Source: Actinomadura citrea (GTDB taxonomy: Bacteria > Actinomycetota > Actinomycetes > Streptosporangiales > Streptosporangiaceae). From it: DNA of 64,000 nt. Below the pieces are notes generated by a model. It ran no database searches, was not told the DNA's origin, and saw only the letters and a list, made by a program, of their open reading frames with translations. The stretch spans positions 7,170,669 through 7,234,668 of the forward strand of contig NZ_JACCBT010000001.1 in NCBI RefSeq assembly GCF_013409045.1, read 5' to 3'. Shown here piece after piece: positions 63,940 through 64,000 of the stretch. Position 1 is the first letter of the stretch, and each line of letters starts with the position of its first letter. Position numbers and translations under genes: made by a program.

Positions 63940-64000
63940 GCGCGCCCGCGGCCCCCGAGGCGCTGCCCTTCCGGGAGTTCATCCTCAAGATCCACAGCCG
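63936..64000 (+). CDS. fxsB: Probable FxsB radical SAM/SPASM enzyme, first 21 codons only
   Basis: The ATG at 63936 overlaps the HExxH stop by 4 bp. The visible start MSAPAAPEALPFREFILKIHS ends in LPFREFILKIHS, which in FxsB-type enzymes immediately precedes the CxxxCxxC iron-sulfur cysteines. The cysteines are beyond the window, so the call rests on this short match and the HExxH neighbour. If right, it is the maturase that modifies the C-terminus of the 52726 peptide. Confidence 0.7.
   Translation, partial: MSAPAAPEALPFREFILKIHS

Overview
The window is very GC-rich, with dense genes, frequent GTG and TTG starts and many 4-bp ATGA/GTGA stop-start overlaps. Gene content (ECF41 sigma factor, PF04672-type methyltransferase, roadblock proteins, Pkn-type kinase, streptogrisin-like protease, FxSxx/HExxH/radical SAM genes) points to a filamentous actinomycete, perhaps Streptosporangiales/Thermomonosporaceae; the genus cannot be fixed from the sequence. 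No rRNA, tRNA, CRISPR array or complete insertion sequence was seen.

Layout. 1-5240 (minus): a tightly overlapped operon of ROK regulator, beta-propeller glycosidase-like protein, NitT/TauT-type ABC permease, ATPase and binding protein, and a sulfatase cut by the window edge. 5372-5783: a cytochrome P450 pseudogene. 5784-8030: a divergent TetR/MFS pair around a nested palindrome. 8350-13758: an orphan BtrH-like protein behind a MerR-type dyad, a VOC/ECF41 sigma pair, a membrane Ser/Thr kinase and a secreted S1 protease. 13871-34216 (minus): a 20-kb operon of a phospholipase D-like protein followed by two giant proteins of 3338 and 2878 residues with no recognisable overall family.

34520-42533: mostly short units. 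These are a regulator remnant, DUF4240, SRPBCC/NUDIX, DUF4386, a roadblock pair divergent from a DUF4388-like protein, an S-adenosylmethionine methyltransferase, and a 20-residue ORF coupled to an ABC exporter. 42614-50833: a seven-gene sugar operon (GH13 enzyme, two permeases, Tat lipoprotein binding protein, enolase-superfamily enzyme, SDR, ASRT-family protein) divergent from its probable GntR regulator, with a clear palindromic operator. 51199-52521: a cation/proton antiporter.

52726-64000 is an FxSxx-COOH/FxsB-type ribosomal peptide locus that runs off the window. It has a 56-residue precursor ending FNARI, an FxsT-like ParA/TIR-like/NB-ARC/TPR protein, a tandem roadblock-like protein, an HExxH peptide-modification protein and the first codons of what is probably the FxsB radical SAM enzyme. 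A minus-strand operon of a lipoprotein and two P-loop ATPases sits inside it. The likely logic is precursor modification by the radical SAM and HExxH proteins, with the STAND-type proteins as sensor or switch; the role of the ATPase operon is unknown. The two best candidates for undescribed biology are the giant-protein operon and this variant Fxs locus.
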